Origin: Limnoglobus roseus
GTDB lineage: Bacteria; Planctomycetota; Planctomycetia; Gemmatales; Gemmataceae
NCBI RefSeq assembly: GCF_008254045.1
Contig: NZ_CP042425.1
Span: 1,116,001 to 1,180,000, forward strand
DNA length: 64,000 nt
Reading direction: 5' to 3'
Position 1 is the first letter of the stretch. Every line of letters starts with the position of its first letter. The notes beneath the pieces were generated by a model. The model searched no databases. It was given only the letters and a program-made list of their open reading frames with translations, and was not told the DNA's origin. Below are positions 24,207 to 34,200 of this stretch, one piece after another. The translations under genes and the position numbers were made by a program.

Positions 24207-24842
24207 TTACTGTAGGGATGCGGTGTAGTAGCGGATGAAGTACCAGAGTGCCCCGATGTGGTTCCAGACGCACTTCGAGAGAACGACAGCGTCTTTCGGA
24301 CGAACCGGGCGCACCGTTGGCGGACGGTGCGCCCGGTTCGTCCGACGGGGTTGGTCCGCCCCTCTTCCCGCCGGCCGAGTGCCGCTCCGGTGGTACGGCG
24401 GCGAGGTACGCGGACCAGAAGTCCGTGCACAGGATCGCCCCGGCCTGGTACTCGTCCGGAAGGGCGCCCCACCGGCACCGGGTGGTCCCCTCAGAGCAGT
24501 CCCCGGCGACCATCGCCACCAACTGCCGGGTCTCCGCGCCGAGGGCGACCAGATCCACAAGTCCCGCTTATTCTGCACAAAGCTCCGGAGCGCGTCGGCC
24601 TCGACAATCAGGTCGCCCGACTTTTTCCAACGGCCCGGGATCGAGCGGCGTGCCCTCCCGGTACCGCCGGTTGACGAACGCTTGCTGCCACGCGCGGGGC
24701 ACACCGAAGGACCGGGCCATGGCCCGCAACGCCATCCGCACCCGGACCAGGCGGCGGACGAGTTCCTTCGTGGCGTCCGGGACCGGCCCCTTCTCAACAG
24801 ATTCCGGCGAATCGCCGACCGCCCCTCCGAAGATCGAGAATT
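24207..24842 (-). pseudogene. IS1-family transposase remnant
   Basis: IS1-type transposase segments occur in order but in different frames: 'VPDATKELVRRLVRVRMALR', 'LIVEADALRSFVQNKRDLWI', 'VALGAETRQLVAMVAGDCSE', 'LCTDFWSAYLAAVPPERHSA', 'ARFVRKTLSFSRS' and finally 'NHIGALWYFIRYYTASLQ' with a stop at 24207. At least three frame changes are needed, more than the one programmed shift of IS1 elements. The N-terminal zinc-ribbon part is missing at the border with the IS5-family element. The segment that should encode the TNHVERFNNTLRQR-like part is replaced by one arm of a perfect inverted repeat (24297-24344). Confidence 0.75.
24297..24344. repeat. 21-bp perfect inverted repeat within the IS1 remnant
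   Basis: The left arm at 24297-24317 (CGGACGAACCGGGCGCACCG...) is the exact reverse complement of 24324-24344, with the loop TGGCGG. One arm encodes the normal 'QRCARFVRK' part of the transposase; the other replaces the preceding conserved segment. Confidence 0.85.
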
Positions 24843-24843
24843 A

Positions 24844-25714
24844 GAGCTAGCGGACAAAACCCGTCCGGATCATGACGAGGGTCGCTGCCATCTGGACCCA
24901 CGCCGGGTAGCTCCGACTACATCGGTCGAGCCGCCGCGCCACCCGGCCGAACGGGGACAGGAACGCATGCCCTCGCTCGACGCCGGAGCGGATGCGGCCG
25001 ACGCCCGGCCGGCGGGGTCGGCCCTGCCACGGGGCCACGAGGCGGAAGCCGGCTCGCCGCGCCCGCTCCCGGCTCGGCCCGTTGCCGTACCCGCCGTCGC
25101 CCCGCACCCGCGGCCGGTCCCGCGGGTCGGGGTCCGGGTTCGGCCGGTCGGCCGGCGGCGGGTGGATGACCATGGCGTCGAGTACGTCCCGCGTCTGCAC
25201 CCCGTCGTTGGCGTTCGCCCCGGTCACGACGGCCCCGAGGACGACCCCGTGCCGGTCGGTGGCGATGGGGACGGCGGTCCCGCACTTGCCACGATCGACG
25301 GGGCTGCGGCCGGTGGCGGCGCCCCCTTTTTTGACGGCTTCTTCGAGCCGTCGATGAGGATCTGGTCCCCGTTGACGCCCCGCAGGGCCTCGTACCGCTC
25401 GGCCGACCGCCGCCACGCCTCCCGGAAGGCGTCGGCGGTCAACCAGACCTCCCGCCGGCGGCGGATGGTCTTGCCCGACGGGAAGCGCGGCGGCACGTAC
25501 TCCCACCCGATGCCCGTGACGAGGACGTACAGCAGACCGTGGAGGCACGCATGGTTGCTGGCCGGCGGCCGCCCCTCGCCCTTCCACACGACCGGCGGCA
25601 GCACCGGCTCGAAGGCCGCCCACACCTCGTCGGGTCGGCGGCGGGCAATCGACTGTAACCGCATGGCGGTGCCCCCAAGCGACACCGCCGTTGTAGGGTT
25701 TTGTCCGCTAGCTC
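24844..25714 (-). mobile_element. IS5-family insertion sequence, apparently intact
   Basis: Terminal inverted repeats AGAGCTAGCGGACAAAACCC (24843-24862) and its reverse complement (25696-25715) flank a single transposase gene. With element ends at 24844 and 25714, TTA is present on both sides (24841-24843 and 25715-25717) as a 3-bp target duplication. Total length is ~871 bp, normal for the IS427-like group. The transposase stop codon lies inside the left repeat. Confidence 0.85.
24847..25664 (-). CDS. IS5-family transposase with programmed -1 frameshift
   Basis: The first frame starts at the ATG at 25664 (MRLQSIARRRPDEVWAAFEP) and includes 'LLYVLVTGIGWEYVPPRFPS' and 'ILIDGSKKPSKK'. The second frame continues 'GGAATGRSPVDRGKCGTAVP' and 'RGDGGYGNGPSRERARRAG' and ends 'MIRTGFVR'. 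The frames meet at A AAA AAG (minus strand, 25332-25326), a classical -1 slippery heptamer followed by a G-run. DDE-type residues are expected in 'IDGS', 'GDGGYGN' and a C-terminal Glu. Both halves are otherwise open, so the protein is probably made by ribosomal frameshifting. Confidence 0.8.
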
Positions 25715-25717
25715 TTA

Positions 25718-26050
25718 GACCGCTTCTCTGCCAACGGCGCTCCGCACTCGACCCGGCGTTCACAGGAAATGGAAGACGATCGCGACCACCTCTCCGAGAC
25801 GGTCGCGGGTCAGGTTGCCGTCGTCCCCCGCCGGCCATGATGACCTCTCAAAACTGCAGCCCCGCAACGTGCAGGTGGACGATCGCCACGCGGCGAGCGG
25901 AGACCGACGGATTGCCGCTCCTGCCGCTCGTGCGGTTCGGCACTATACCTGAAAGGCAACTCCTCTCTCGTCGGTAACCACCTCCGGCGAAAACTCTGAA
26001 ACGACGACCTGTTGATGTCTCCGCCCGAACTGAAGTAGGAGAACGGGACG
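25718..26050. other. Intergenic region upstream of the EmrAB-type operon
   Basis: 333 bp without a supported gene. A short minus-strand frame ending 'TRDRLGEVVAIVFHFL' next to the IS is a possible fragment. The region should hold the promoter of the exporter operon; TAGGAG lies nine bases before its ATG. Confidence 0.35.
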
Positions 26051-27520
26051 ATGGACGCACCACAATCGTCGCCCGCGCCGACCGCTGTGGCCCCACCGCC
26101 GGAACCGGCGAAAGCTCTGCCGCCGGCACCGACTCACCACCGTGGGCGATGGCCGTGGATCGTCGGCGTCTTGATGGTGCTCGCCGCGGCCGGCGTCTGG
26201 CTTTGGCCGACCGTCGCCCTGAGCATGAGCACCGTGTCCACCGACGACGCCTACATCAACGGCCACGTCACGACCGTCGCCCCGCGGGTCTACGGACAGG
26301 TCGTCCGCGTGCTGGTCGATGACAACGTCCGCGTCAAGAAGGGCGACCTCCTCGTGGAGTTGGACAAGGAGCCGTACCGCGTTCAGGTGACGATCAAGAA
26401 GGCCACGGTCACGGCGGCGGAAGCAGACCTAACGGCGGCCCGGGCCAGTGCGCGGGCCGTCGAGGCGTCCGCCCGCGGGGCACGGTGGAAGACGCAGAAC
26501 GCGGTCGAGCAGGTGCACAACCAGATCGCGAGTCTGCGGGCGGCCGTCGCCACGTACAAGAGCCGGGTCGCCACCCGCGAGCGGGCGCAGGCCGATTACG
26601 ACCGCGGGAAGAAGCTCGGCACCTCGCTCTCACAGGAAGAACTCGACACCCGCCAGCAGAACGTTCGCGTGGCCGACGCCGCAGCGGACGAGGCGATGGA
26701 ACAGGTGGCCCGCATCCGCGTCGGCCTCGGGCAAACCCCCAAACCGGCCGAGGGTACCGACCTCGCCGCCGTTCCGGCCGACCTGCCGCAGACGTTTAGC
26801 GCCGTTCGCCAAGCCCTCGGCGAACTCGCCCAGAGCCTCGCCCGCCTCGGCCTGCCGTTGCTCGGCACCAACGACACGCCGGACGAGGCGATCGCCAAGT
26901 TCAAAAAGCTCGACGCCAACGGCGACATCGACAAGATTCTCGAAAAGCTCGTCCCCGACGCCCCGGAGGTCAAGCAGGCCGAGGCGAAACTGCTGCAAGC
27001 CAAGAGCGATCTGGCCCAAGCGGAACTGAACCTCCGGTACTGCGACATCTTTGCCGAGATCGACGGCGTCGTCACGCGACGGAACATCAACCCCGGCAAC
27101 ACGGCCCAAGTCGGGCAGGCGATCATGGCCGTGCGGTCGCTCACGGAAGTGTGGGTGGACGCGAACTTCAAGGAGACACAACTCGCCGACCTGAGCATCG
27201 GTCAGCGGGTGCAGGTTTTCACCGACGTGTACGGCGGGAAGAAGGCGTTCAACGGCCGGATCACCGGCTTCACCTACGGCACCGGCTCGACACTCGCCCT
27301 GCTGCCGCCGCAGAACGCGACTGGAAACTTCGTGAAGGTGGTGCAGCGGTTGCCCGTGCGGATCGAGTTTGAGGACTACGACGCGGACAAAGACGTGCTC
27401 TTCGCCGGCCTCTCGGTGGTGCCCTACGTGTACGTCAAGGAAGCCCCTGCCGGGCCGAACGCCGGGCGGAAGCTGCAACAACTGGCCCGCGAGAGTACCC
27501 CGGCCGGGGGCGGCAAGTGA
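26051..27520 (+). CDS. EmrA/HlyD-type membrane fusion protein of an efflux system, 489 aa
   Basis: After a Pro-rich cytoplasmic N-terminus, one TM helix (~residues 35-57, 'WPWIVGVLMVLAAAGVWLWP') anchors the protein. 'STDDAYINGHVTTVAPRVYG' is the signature of EmrA-type adaptors. A biotinyl-lipoyl half ('VRVLVDDNVRVKKGDLLVEL'), a long coiled-coil hairpin (~110-330), the second half ('GVVTRRNINPGNTAQVGQAI') and a beta-barrel follow. It couples the inner-membrane transporter to an outer-membrane channel. Its ORF overlaps the next gene by four bases (GTGA), so translation is coupled. Length is slightly above the usual ~390 because of an insertion in the coiled coil. Confidence 0.85.
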   Translation: MDAPQSSPAPTAVAPPPEPAKALPPAPTHHRGRWPWIVGVLMVLAAAGVWLWPTVALSMSTVSTDDAYINGHVTTVAPRVYGQVVRVLVDDNVRVKKGDLLVELDKEPYRVQVTIKKATVTAAEADLTAARASARAVEASARGARWKTQNAVEQVHNQIASLRAAVATYKSRVATRERAQADYDRGKKLGTSLSQEELDTRQQNVRVADAAADEAMEQVARIRVGLGQTPKPAEGTDLAAVPADLPQTFSAVRQALGELAQSLARLGLPLLGTNDTPDEAIAKFKKLDANGDIDKILEKLVPDAPEVKQAEAKLLQAKSDLAQAELNLRYCDIFAEIDGVVTRRNINPGNTAQVGQAIMAVRSLTEVWVDANFKETQLADLSIGQRVQVFTDVYGGKKAFNGRITGFTYGTGSTLALLPPQNATGNFVKVVQRLPVRIEFEDYDADKDVLFAGLSVVPYVYVKEAPAGPNAGRKLQQLARESTPAGGGK

Positions 27521-29103
27521 CCCCCACGCGGCCGACCGTGAACCCCTGGCTGGTGGCCCTGGCGGTCGTGATCCCGACGTTCATGGAGGTGCTGGACACT
27601 ACCATCGCGAACGTCGCCCTGCGGTACATCGCCGGCGGCCTGAGCGCGGCCGAGACCGACAGCGAGTGGGTCATCACCAGCTACCTCGCGGCCAACGCGA
27701 TTATCCTGCCGATGAGCGGGTGGCTGGCCACGCGGCTCGGCCGGCGGAATTATTTCATCGGCTCGGTGGCCGTGTTCACGCTGGCGTCCGCCCTCTGCGG
27801 GTTCGCCACCAGCCTCGAAGAACTGATCCTCTTCCGCATCCTGCAAGGGTTGGCCGGCGGCGGCTTGCAGCCCGGCACGCAGGGCATCCTGCTCGACACG
27901 TTTCCGCCCGAGAAGCAAGGGCTGGCGATGACCGTCTTCGGGTTCGCCGCCCTGATCGCCCCGATCATCGGCCCGACGCTCGGCGGGTGGCTGACGGACA
28001 ACTACTCGTGGCGGTGGGTGTTCCTCATCAACGTCCCGGTCGGCTTGGGGGCGCTGGTCGCGTGCTGGGCGTTCGTGACCGACCCGCCGTACCTGGTCGA
28101 AGAGCGCGAGAAGTTCCGGCGGGAGGGCCGGCGTTTCGACCTCCTCGGCCTTGTCCTGTTGGCGACGACGATGGTGTGCTGGGAAGTCGTGCTGAGCAAG
28201 GGGCAAGAGTGGGACTGGTTCGGCGACCCGTTCGGCCGCGTGCAAGTGCTGGCGGCGCTCTTCGTCGCCGGCCTCGTCGGGCTGATCGTCTGGGAGATGC
28301 GAACACCGGCCCCGCTGATTAACTTCCGCCCTCTCGGGGAGCGGAACTTCGCCGTGGCGTGCCTCATCTGCTTCTGCGCCTACGGCGTGCTGTACGGCCA
28401 GACGACCAGCCTACCGGGGATGCTGCAATCGCTGTTCGGGTACGACGCGACCACGTCCGGGTTGGTTCTGTCGCCGGCCGGGGTGTTCGCGGTGGCGCTC
28501 ATCCCCGTCGTCGGTGCGGTCATGGCCCGCGGCGTGGACGCCCGGCGGTTGGTGGCAATCGGCCTCGTGTGCATGGCCGCGGGGAACTACTGGCTATCGA
28601 ACCTGAACCTGGACATCAGCCCGTCGCAGGTGGTGTGGCCGCGGGTGCTGTTCATCATCGGCCTGTCGGTGCTGTTCGCACCGCTGAACGTGGCCGCGTA
28701 CAAGAACACGCCGCCGGCCCTGCGCGGGGCGGCCGTGGGCTTGCTCAGCCTGCTGCGCAACGAGGGCGGCAGCGTCGGCACATCGGTCGCGCAAACCTTG
28801 CGAGAACGGCGGGAGCAGTTCCACAGCCTGCGGCTCGGCGAGTGGCTCGATCCGCTCAACCCGGCCGTGAACACCTGGCAGCAATCGGCCCAGCCGTACT
28901 TCTTCCAGCAGACCGGCGACCCGGTGGGGTCGAACCAGATGGCTTACCAACTGTTGGACAACCTGCGGCAGCAGCAAGCCCTATCGCTGTCGTACTTCGA
29001 CGTGTTCTGGTTCTTCGCGGTGGTCGCCGCGCTGTTGGTCCCGCTCGCGTACCTGATGCGCCGCTCGGCCGCCGAACCGGGTCAGCACCTCGCCGCCGAT
29101 TGA
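27517..29103 (+). CDS. EmrB/DHA2-type MFS drug exporter, 528 aa
   Basis: The GTG start overlaps the stop of the emrA-like gene. The protein begins 'NPWLVALAVVIPTFMEVLDT', continuing TTIANVALRYIA, the DHA2 signature with the conserved Asp in the first TM. 'GWLATRLGRRNYF' is the MFS motif A, 'LILFRILQGLAGGGLQPG' motif B-like and 'LIAPIIGPTLGGWL' motif C of antiporters. About 14 hydrophobic segments are visible, as in EmrB/QacA. It should export hydrophobic drugs in exchange for protons together with the adaptor upstream. Confidence 0.88.
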   Translation: MTPTRPTVNPWLVALAVVIPTFMEVLDTTIANVALRYIAGGLSAAETDSEWVITSYLAANAIILPMSGWLATRLGRRNYFIGSVAVFTLASALCGFATSLEELILFRILQGLAGGGLQPGTQGILLDTFPPEKQGLAMTVFGFAALIAPIIGPTLGGWLTDNYSWRWVFLINVPVGLGALVACWAFVTDPPYLVEEREKFRREGRRFDLLGLVLLATTMVCWEVVLSKGQEWDWFGDPFGRVQVLAALFVAGLVGLIVWEMRTPAPLINFRPLGERNFAVACLICFCAYGVLYGQTTSLPGMLQSLFGYDATTSGLVLSPAGVFAVALIPVVGAVMARGVDARRLVAIGLVCMAAGNYWLSNLNLDISPSQVVWPRVLFIIGLSVLFAPLNVAAYKNTPPALRGAAVGLLSLLRNEGGSVGTSVAQTLRERREQFHSLRLGEWLDPLNPAVNTWQQSAQPYFFQQTGDPVGSNQMAYQLLDNLRQQQALSLSYFDVFWFFAVVAALLVPLAYLMRRSAAEPGQHLAAD

Positions 29104-29158
29104 CCGGCATTGATTCGCGACTTGTAGGCCCACCGCGGGCCGTGTAGAGTGACACCTT

Positions 29159-29626
29159 GTGAGACTCCTCGGCCACTACTACCGACGGTCTATCAACGCC
29201 GTGCTCGCCATCGGGATGCTGGTGATGAGCTTCGGCGTCACGATCTCGCACTCCCACGCGGCCGGTGGTCAACCGCACGTTCACGGCTTCGGCTGGAACG
29301 CCGCCTGTCCCCTCGCCCCCGAACACCGCGACGAACCGGGCGAAAGCCACCGCCACCTGATCCTGTTCGGGTACGAACTGCCCGACGGGGCGGTGCCGCG
29401 GGACGTCACGCCTTCGCCGAGTGTCACCGCGTGCCCGTGCGTCGCCGGGTCGGAATGCGACCTCACCGCCGATGACGCTGACGCACCGACTCCGGAAGAA
29501 CCGTCCACCGTTAGCCCGCCCGCCAATCCGCCCGAGCATCTCGCGGCCGAAGGCTTCACGCCACCCCTCTCGCCTCCATTGTCCTGCTTCGCCCTGCGCG
29601 CCGTCGCGGGTGTCTTGCGCCTGTAA
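29159..29626 (+). CDS. His-rich secreted protein upstream of the metal efflux genes, 155 aa
   Basis: A GTG at 29159 gives MRLLGHYYRRSINAVLAIGM, a signal sequence or anchor ending near 'TISHSHAAGG'. His residues cluster in 'SHSHAAGGQPHVHGFGWN' and 'APEHRDEPGESHRHL', and two Cys form CPC. The C-terminal half is Pro-rich. Length and layout resemble small periplasmic metal-binding proteins encoded next to Czc/Cus pumps. It lies 73 bp before the czcB-like gene in the same direction. Metal binding is inferred from the His content and context. Confidence 0.6.
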   Translation: MRLLGHYYRRSINAVLAIGMLVMSFGVTISHSHAAGGQPHVHGFGWNAACPLAPEHRDEPGESHRHLILFGYELPDGAVPRDVTPSPSVTACPCVAGSECDLTADDADAPTPEEPSTVSPPANPPEHLAAEGFTPPLSPPLSCFALRAVAGVLRL

Positions 29627-29699
29627 GCGGTCCCCTCACGTCTGACCGCGTTGCGTTCCCCCTTCCTCAATCTCATTCCTCCCAACGGAGGGCACCCTC

Positions 29700-31211
29700 A
29701 TGGTTGTCGAAACCACGACGGCCGCGCCCGTCAATTCGGTTCGTCCCGCGCCGCGTCGGCCTTGGCCGGCGGTGAGCGCAGTCCTGCTGGCCGCGGGACT
29801 CGTGGGCGGGTTGGCCCTGGCCCATCAGTTCGGTGACGTCTTCGCCCCGGCGAGTTCTTCCGCGAAGCCGACCGACGCCAAGTCGGAACCGCCGAGCGAC
29901 CTCGTCACGCTCTCGCCGGAGAAGCAATCGGCGGCGGGCATCGAGACCGCGGCGGTTGCGGCCGAACCGCTCGCGGGCCGCGTCTGGCGGACCGGGCGAG
30001 TGACGCTCGACGAGGAGCGCGTGGCCCACGTCAGCCCGCCGACGGAGGGCGTCGTTCGAGACGCCCCCGCCCGCCTCGGCCAGACGGTCGCGGCCGGCGA
30101 CGTGTTGGCTGTCCTCGAAAGCCGCGAGTTCAGCCAGGCGAAAGTCGAACTGCTGAAGGCCCGCATCGCGCTCGCCGCCGAGCGCGAACTCGCCGCTCGC
30201 ACGAAAACGACGATGGCCAACGCCGGGGAACTGTTGGACCTGCTCGCGGCTGACGCAACACCAGCGGCCATCGACAAGGCACTGAAGGACAAGCCGATCG
30301 GCGACTGGCGGTCGCAGTTGCTCTCGGCGTACACGAAGCGGAACCACCTGAAGGCCGAGGGCGCGGCTAAGAACACGTCACCGGGCGTCATCTCGGAGAT
30401 GGCGGTTCGCAAAACGGCGGCCGAACTGGAGGCGGCCGAGTCGGCGTACACGGCACTGGTCGAAGAATTCCGCTTCCAGGCCAAGAACCAGGTCAGGCTC
30501 GCCGAACTGAAGTTGAAGGACGCCGAGACGGCCTTCGACGTGGCCCGCGTCCGCCTGCTGCTGTTCGGCCTGACGCCGGACGCCGTGGACCGACTGGACC
30601 CGGTCGCCGAAGGGGCGACGGCGTCCCACCTGACGATCAAAGCCCCGTTCGCAGGCACGGTGATCGAGAAGCACGCGGTGCTCTCGGAGCGGGTCGGCCC
30701 GCAGTCACAATTGTTCGTCCTTGCGGATCTTTCCAACGTCTGGGTGCAAGCCGACGTCTTCGAACCGGACCTGCACCTGGCCCGCGACGCGGCCGGCAAG
30801 TCGATCGCCTTCCGCCCGTCGCTGGACGCGGGGACGGAGCGCACCGCGAAGGTGCTGCACGCCGGCGACGTGCTCGACAAGGCGTCGCGGGCGCTCACCC
30901 TCACGGCCGTGGCCCCGAACGCCGACCACGCCCTCAAGCCGGGGATGTTCGTGGAAGTCGGCATCGACTCCGGGGACCACACGCCGGTCGTTCAGGTGCC
31001 GGCGGCGGCGGTCCTCCGCCACGAGAACAAGCCGTTCGTGTTCGTGCAGCAGTCGGCCGACACCTTCCGCCGCGTGGCCGTCACGCCCGGCCGCACCAGT
31101 GGCGATCGCGTCGAGATCGTCGAGGGGCTGAAGGCCGGCGACCGGGTCGTGGTCCGCGGTGGGTTCACGCTCAAGTCCGAGTTGCTCAAAGACCTGATGG
31201 TGGGGGAGTAA
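29700..31211 (+). CDS. CzcB/CusB-type periplasmic adaptor of an RND metal pump, 503 aa
   Basis: The ATG follows GGAGGG. One N-terminal TM helix (~residues 23-42) is followed by 'LVTLSPEKQSAAGIETAAV', the typical CzcB start. Lipoyl half-motifs ('VVRDAPARLGQTVAAGDVLA' and 'IKAPFAGTVIEKHAVLSERV') frame a long coiled-coil. 'QLFVLADLSNVWVQADVFEP' and the beta-barrel 'LKPGMFVEVGIDSGDHTPVV' complete the family order. The coiled-coil is longer than usual. Four bases separate it from the pump gene. It should link the RND pump to the outer-membrane factor encoded convergently at 34537-36123. Confidence 0.88.
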   Translation: MVVETTTAAPVNSVRPAPRRPWPAVSAVLLAAGLVGGLALAHQFGDVFAPASSSAKPTDAKSEPPSDLVTLSPEKQSAAGIETAAVAAEPLAGRVWRTGRVTLDEERVAHVSPPTEGVVRDAPARLGQTVAAGDVLAVLESREFSQAKVELLKARIALAAERELAARTKTTMANAGELLDLLAADATPAAIDKALKDKPIGDWRSQLLSAYTKRNHLKAEGAAKNTSPGVISEMAVRKTAAELEAAESAYTALVEEFRFQAKNQVRLAELKLKDAETAFDVARVRLLLFGLTPDAVDRLDPVAEGATASHLTIKAPFAGTVIEKHAVLSERVGPQSQLFVLADLSNVWVQADVFEPDLHLARDAAGKSIAFRPSLDAGTERTAKVLHAGDVLDKASRALTLTAVAPNADHALKPGMFVEVGIDSGDHTPVVQVPAAAVLRHENKPFVFVQQSADTFRRVAVTPGRTSGDRVEIVEGLKAGDRVVVRGGFTLKSELLKDLMVGE

Positions 31212-31215
31212 CGCC

Positions 31216-34200
31216 GTGTTGACCGCCGTGATCGACTTCGCCCTGGCCAACCGCTTCCTGGTGTTCCTGGGCACGCTACTGCTCCTTGCCGGCGGGGTGT
31301 TCGCGGCCGGCCGCCTGCCGGTGGACGCCGTGCCGGACGTGACGAACGTCCAAGTGCAGGTGATGACGACCGCCCCCGCCCTCGGGCCGCTCGAAGTCGA
31401 GCAAGCCGTGACGGTGCCGGTGGAGGCGAGCATGAGCGGTCTGCCGCGGGTGGAGGAAGTGCGCTCGGTGTCGCAGTTCGGCCTGTCGGTGGTGACGGTC
31501 GTCTTCGAGGAAGGCACCGACATCTTCTGGGCGAGGCAGCAGGTCAACGAGCGGTTGCAGGAAGCCCGTGACCACATCCCGCCCGGCGTGCCGCCGCCCA
31601 AGCCCGGCCCGATCGCCACCGGCCTCGGCGAGATTTACCAGTTCGAAGTGCGGTCCCGATCGGGGTACCACCACTCGCTCATGAAACTGCGGGAAACTCT
31701 CGACTGGCAGATCGCCCCGCAACTTCGCGGCGTGCCAGGCGTCATCGAGGTCAACACCAACGGCGGCGAGTTGCGCTCCTACGAAGTCCGGCCCGACCCA
31801 GACAAACTGCGGACGTTCGACATCTCGCTCGCCAAGCTGTTCGAAGCCCTGCAACAGAACAACGCGAACGAGGGCGGCGGCTACCTTCTCTTGAAGTCGC
31901 AGGAACAGCGGATCGTCCGCGGCGAAGGCTTGATCCGCTCCCTCGATGACGTGCGAAACGTCGTCCTCGCGGCCCGCGGCGACGGTACGCCGGTGTACGT
32001 CCATCAGGTCGCGGACGTGACGTTCGCCCCGGTGCTGCGGCAGGGGGCCGTCACCCTCGACGGCCGCGGCGAGGGCGTAGTTGGCATCGTCATGCTGCTG
32101 GCCGGCGAGAACTCCCGCGAGGTCGTTCGCCGCAGCAAAGAAAAGATGGAGGAGATCAAGAAGACTCTGCCCGAAGGCGTCGAGATCGACGTGGTGTACG
32201 ACCGCACCGTCCTCGTCGAGCGGACGGTCCACACCCTGCAAACGAACCTGATCGAAGGCGGCGTGCTGGTGGCCGTCGTCCTGCTGGTTCTCCTCGGCAG
32301 CGTCCGGGCGGGGTTGGTCGTGGCCCTCGCGGTGCCGCTGGCGATGGCCGGGGCGTTCGTCGGCATGTGGTACGCCGGGCTGAGCGGCAACCTGATGAGC
32401 CTCGGCGCGATCGACTTCGGCCTGATCGTCGACGGCAGCGTGGTGCTGATCGAGAACGCCGTCCGCCGGGTGGCCGAACACCGCCACCAGCACAAAGAGC
32501 GGCAGGCCACGCTGGAAGTGATCCGCGACGCCTGCCGGGAAGTCGCCCGGCCGGTCGTCTTCGGCGTCGGCATCATCCTCCTCGTCTACCTGCCGATCCT
32601 GTCGCTCCGCGGCGTCGAGGGGAAGATGTTCCGGCCGATGGCCCTGACGGTCATCTTCGCGCTGCTCACGTCGCTGCTCCTCGCGCTGGTACTGATGCCG
32701 GTGCTGGCGTCGGTGTTCCTGCGGAGCGTTTCGGAAAACGAACCGTTCCTGGTCCGGTGGGTGAAGGCTGCGTACCGGCCGCTGTTGCGCATCGCGGTCG
32801 CCCGCCCGCGGCCGGTGCTGCTCGCCGCCGTCGGCCTGTTCGCGCTCAGCGTCGTGGTGGCGTCCCGCCTCGGGGCGGTGTTCATCCCGAAGCTCGACGA
32901 AGGGTCGATCGCGATTCAAGCGATCCGGCTGCCAAGCGTGTCGCTGGAAACGTCGGTGGCGATGACAACGCAGATCGAGAAGTGCCTGCTGAAGATGCCC
33001 GAGGTCGAGTCGGTAAACTGCAAGACCGGCCGCCCCGAGATCGCCAACGACCCGATGATGGTGAGCATGACCGACGTGATGGTGGCCCTGAAGCCGCGCG
33101 AGGCGTGGCGGTTCACGGACAAGGCCGACCTCGTTCGGGCCATGAAGGACGCCTTGGAAGACGAGGCACCCGGCAACGCCTACAGCTTCTCACAGCCGAT
33201 CGAATTACGAGTGGCCGAACTGATCGCCGGGGTGAAGTCGGACGTGGGCATCAGCGTCTACGGCGACGACCTGGAGCAACTGCGCGCGACCGCCGATGAC
33301 GTGGCCGGCGTGGTTGGCAAGGTGCCTGGCGCGGCCGACGTTTCGGTCGAACAGACCGGCGGCCTGCCGTACCTCCGCGTCATCCTCCGCCGTGACGCGC
33401 TCGCCCGGCACGGCATTAACGGCCGGGCGGTCCTCGACGCCGTGGCCGCCATCGGCGGGAAAGAACTCGGGCAAGTCTTCGAAGGCCAGCGGCGGTTCCC
33501 GCTCCAGGTTCGCTTCCCAGAGGCGGTGCGGGAAGACCTGGACAAGCTCCGACGGATCACGGTGCCGGACGCCCGGGACCGGCCCATTCCGATCGGCCAA
33601 CTCGCGGAGTTGAAGTTCGAGGACGGCCCCGCCCAAATTAGCCGCGACGCGAACCGCCGCCGGGCTGTTGTCTCGTGTAACGTCCGCGGTCGGGACCTGG
33701 CCGGGTTCGTCGCCGAGGCGCAACGGGCCGTGGACCGATCGGTGAAGTTGCCGACCGGGTACGCCCTCGGCTGGGGCGGGCAGTTCAAGAACCTGCAAGA
33801 AGCGACCAAGCGACTGACGATCGCGGTCCCCGTCGCGCTGTTGCTGATCTTCGTGCTACTGCACTCGACGTTCGGCTCGTCGAAGCTGGCCGCGTTGATC
33901 TACCTGAACGTGCCGATGGCCGCGTCCGGCGGGGTCTTCGCTCTGTGGGCGCGCGGGATGGACTTCTCCATCTCGGCCGGCGTCGGTTTCATCGCCCTGT
34001 TCGGCGTGGCGGTGCTGAACGGCGTGGTGCTGGTCACTTACGTCGTCGAGTTGCGGAAGGCCGGGAAGTCGGTGGAAGACGCCGCCGCGGAGGGAGCGAT
34101 GATCCGCGTGCGGCCGGTGCTGATGACGGCGCTGGTGGCGGTGTTGGGGTTCATCCCGATGGCCGTGTCGCACGGGGCCGGGGCCGAAGTCCAGAAGCCG

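Noticed and set aside
24235..25977. 580-codon plus-strand ORF across both transposases
   Set aside because: It is the antisense of two recognisable transposases and crosses an IS border.
31276..32919. 547-codon minus-strand ORF within the RND pump gene
   Set aside because: It is His/Asp/Arg-rich antisense of a clearly conserved gene.
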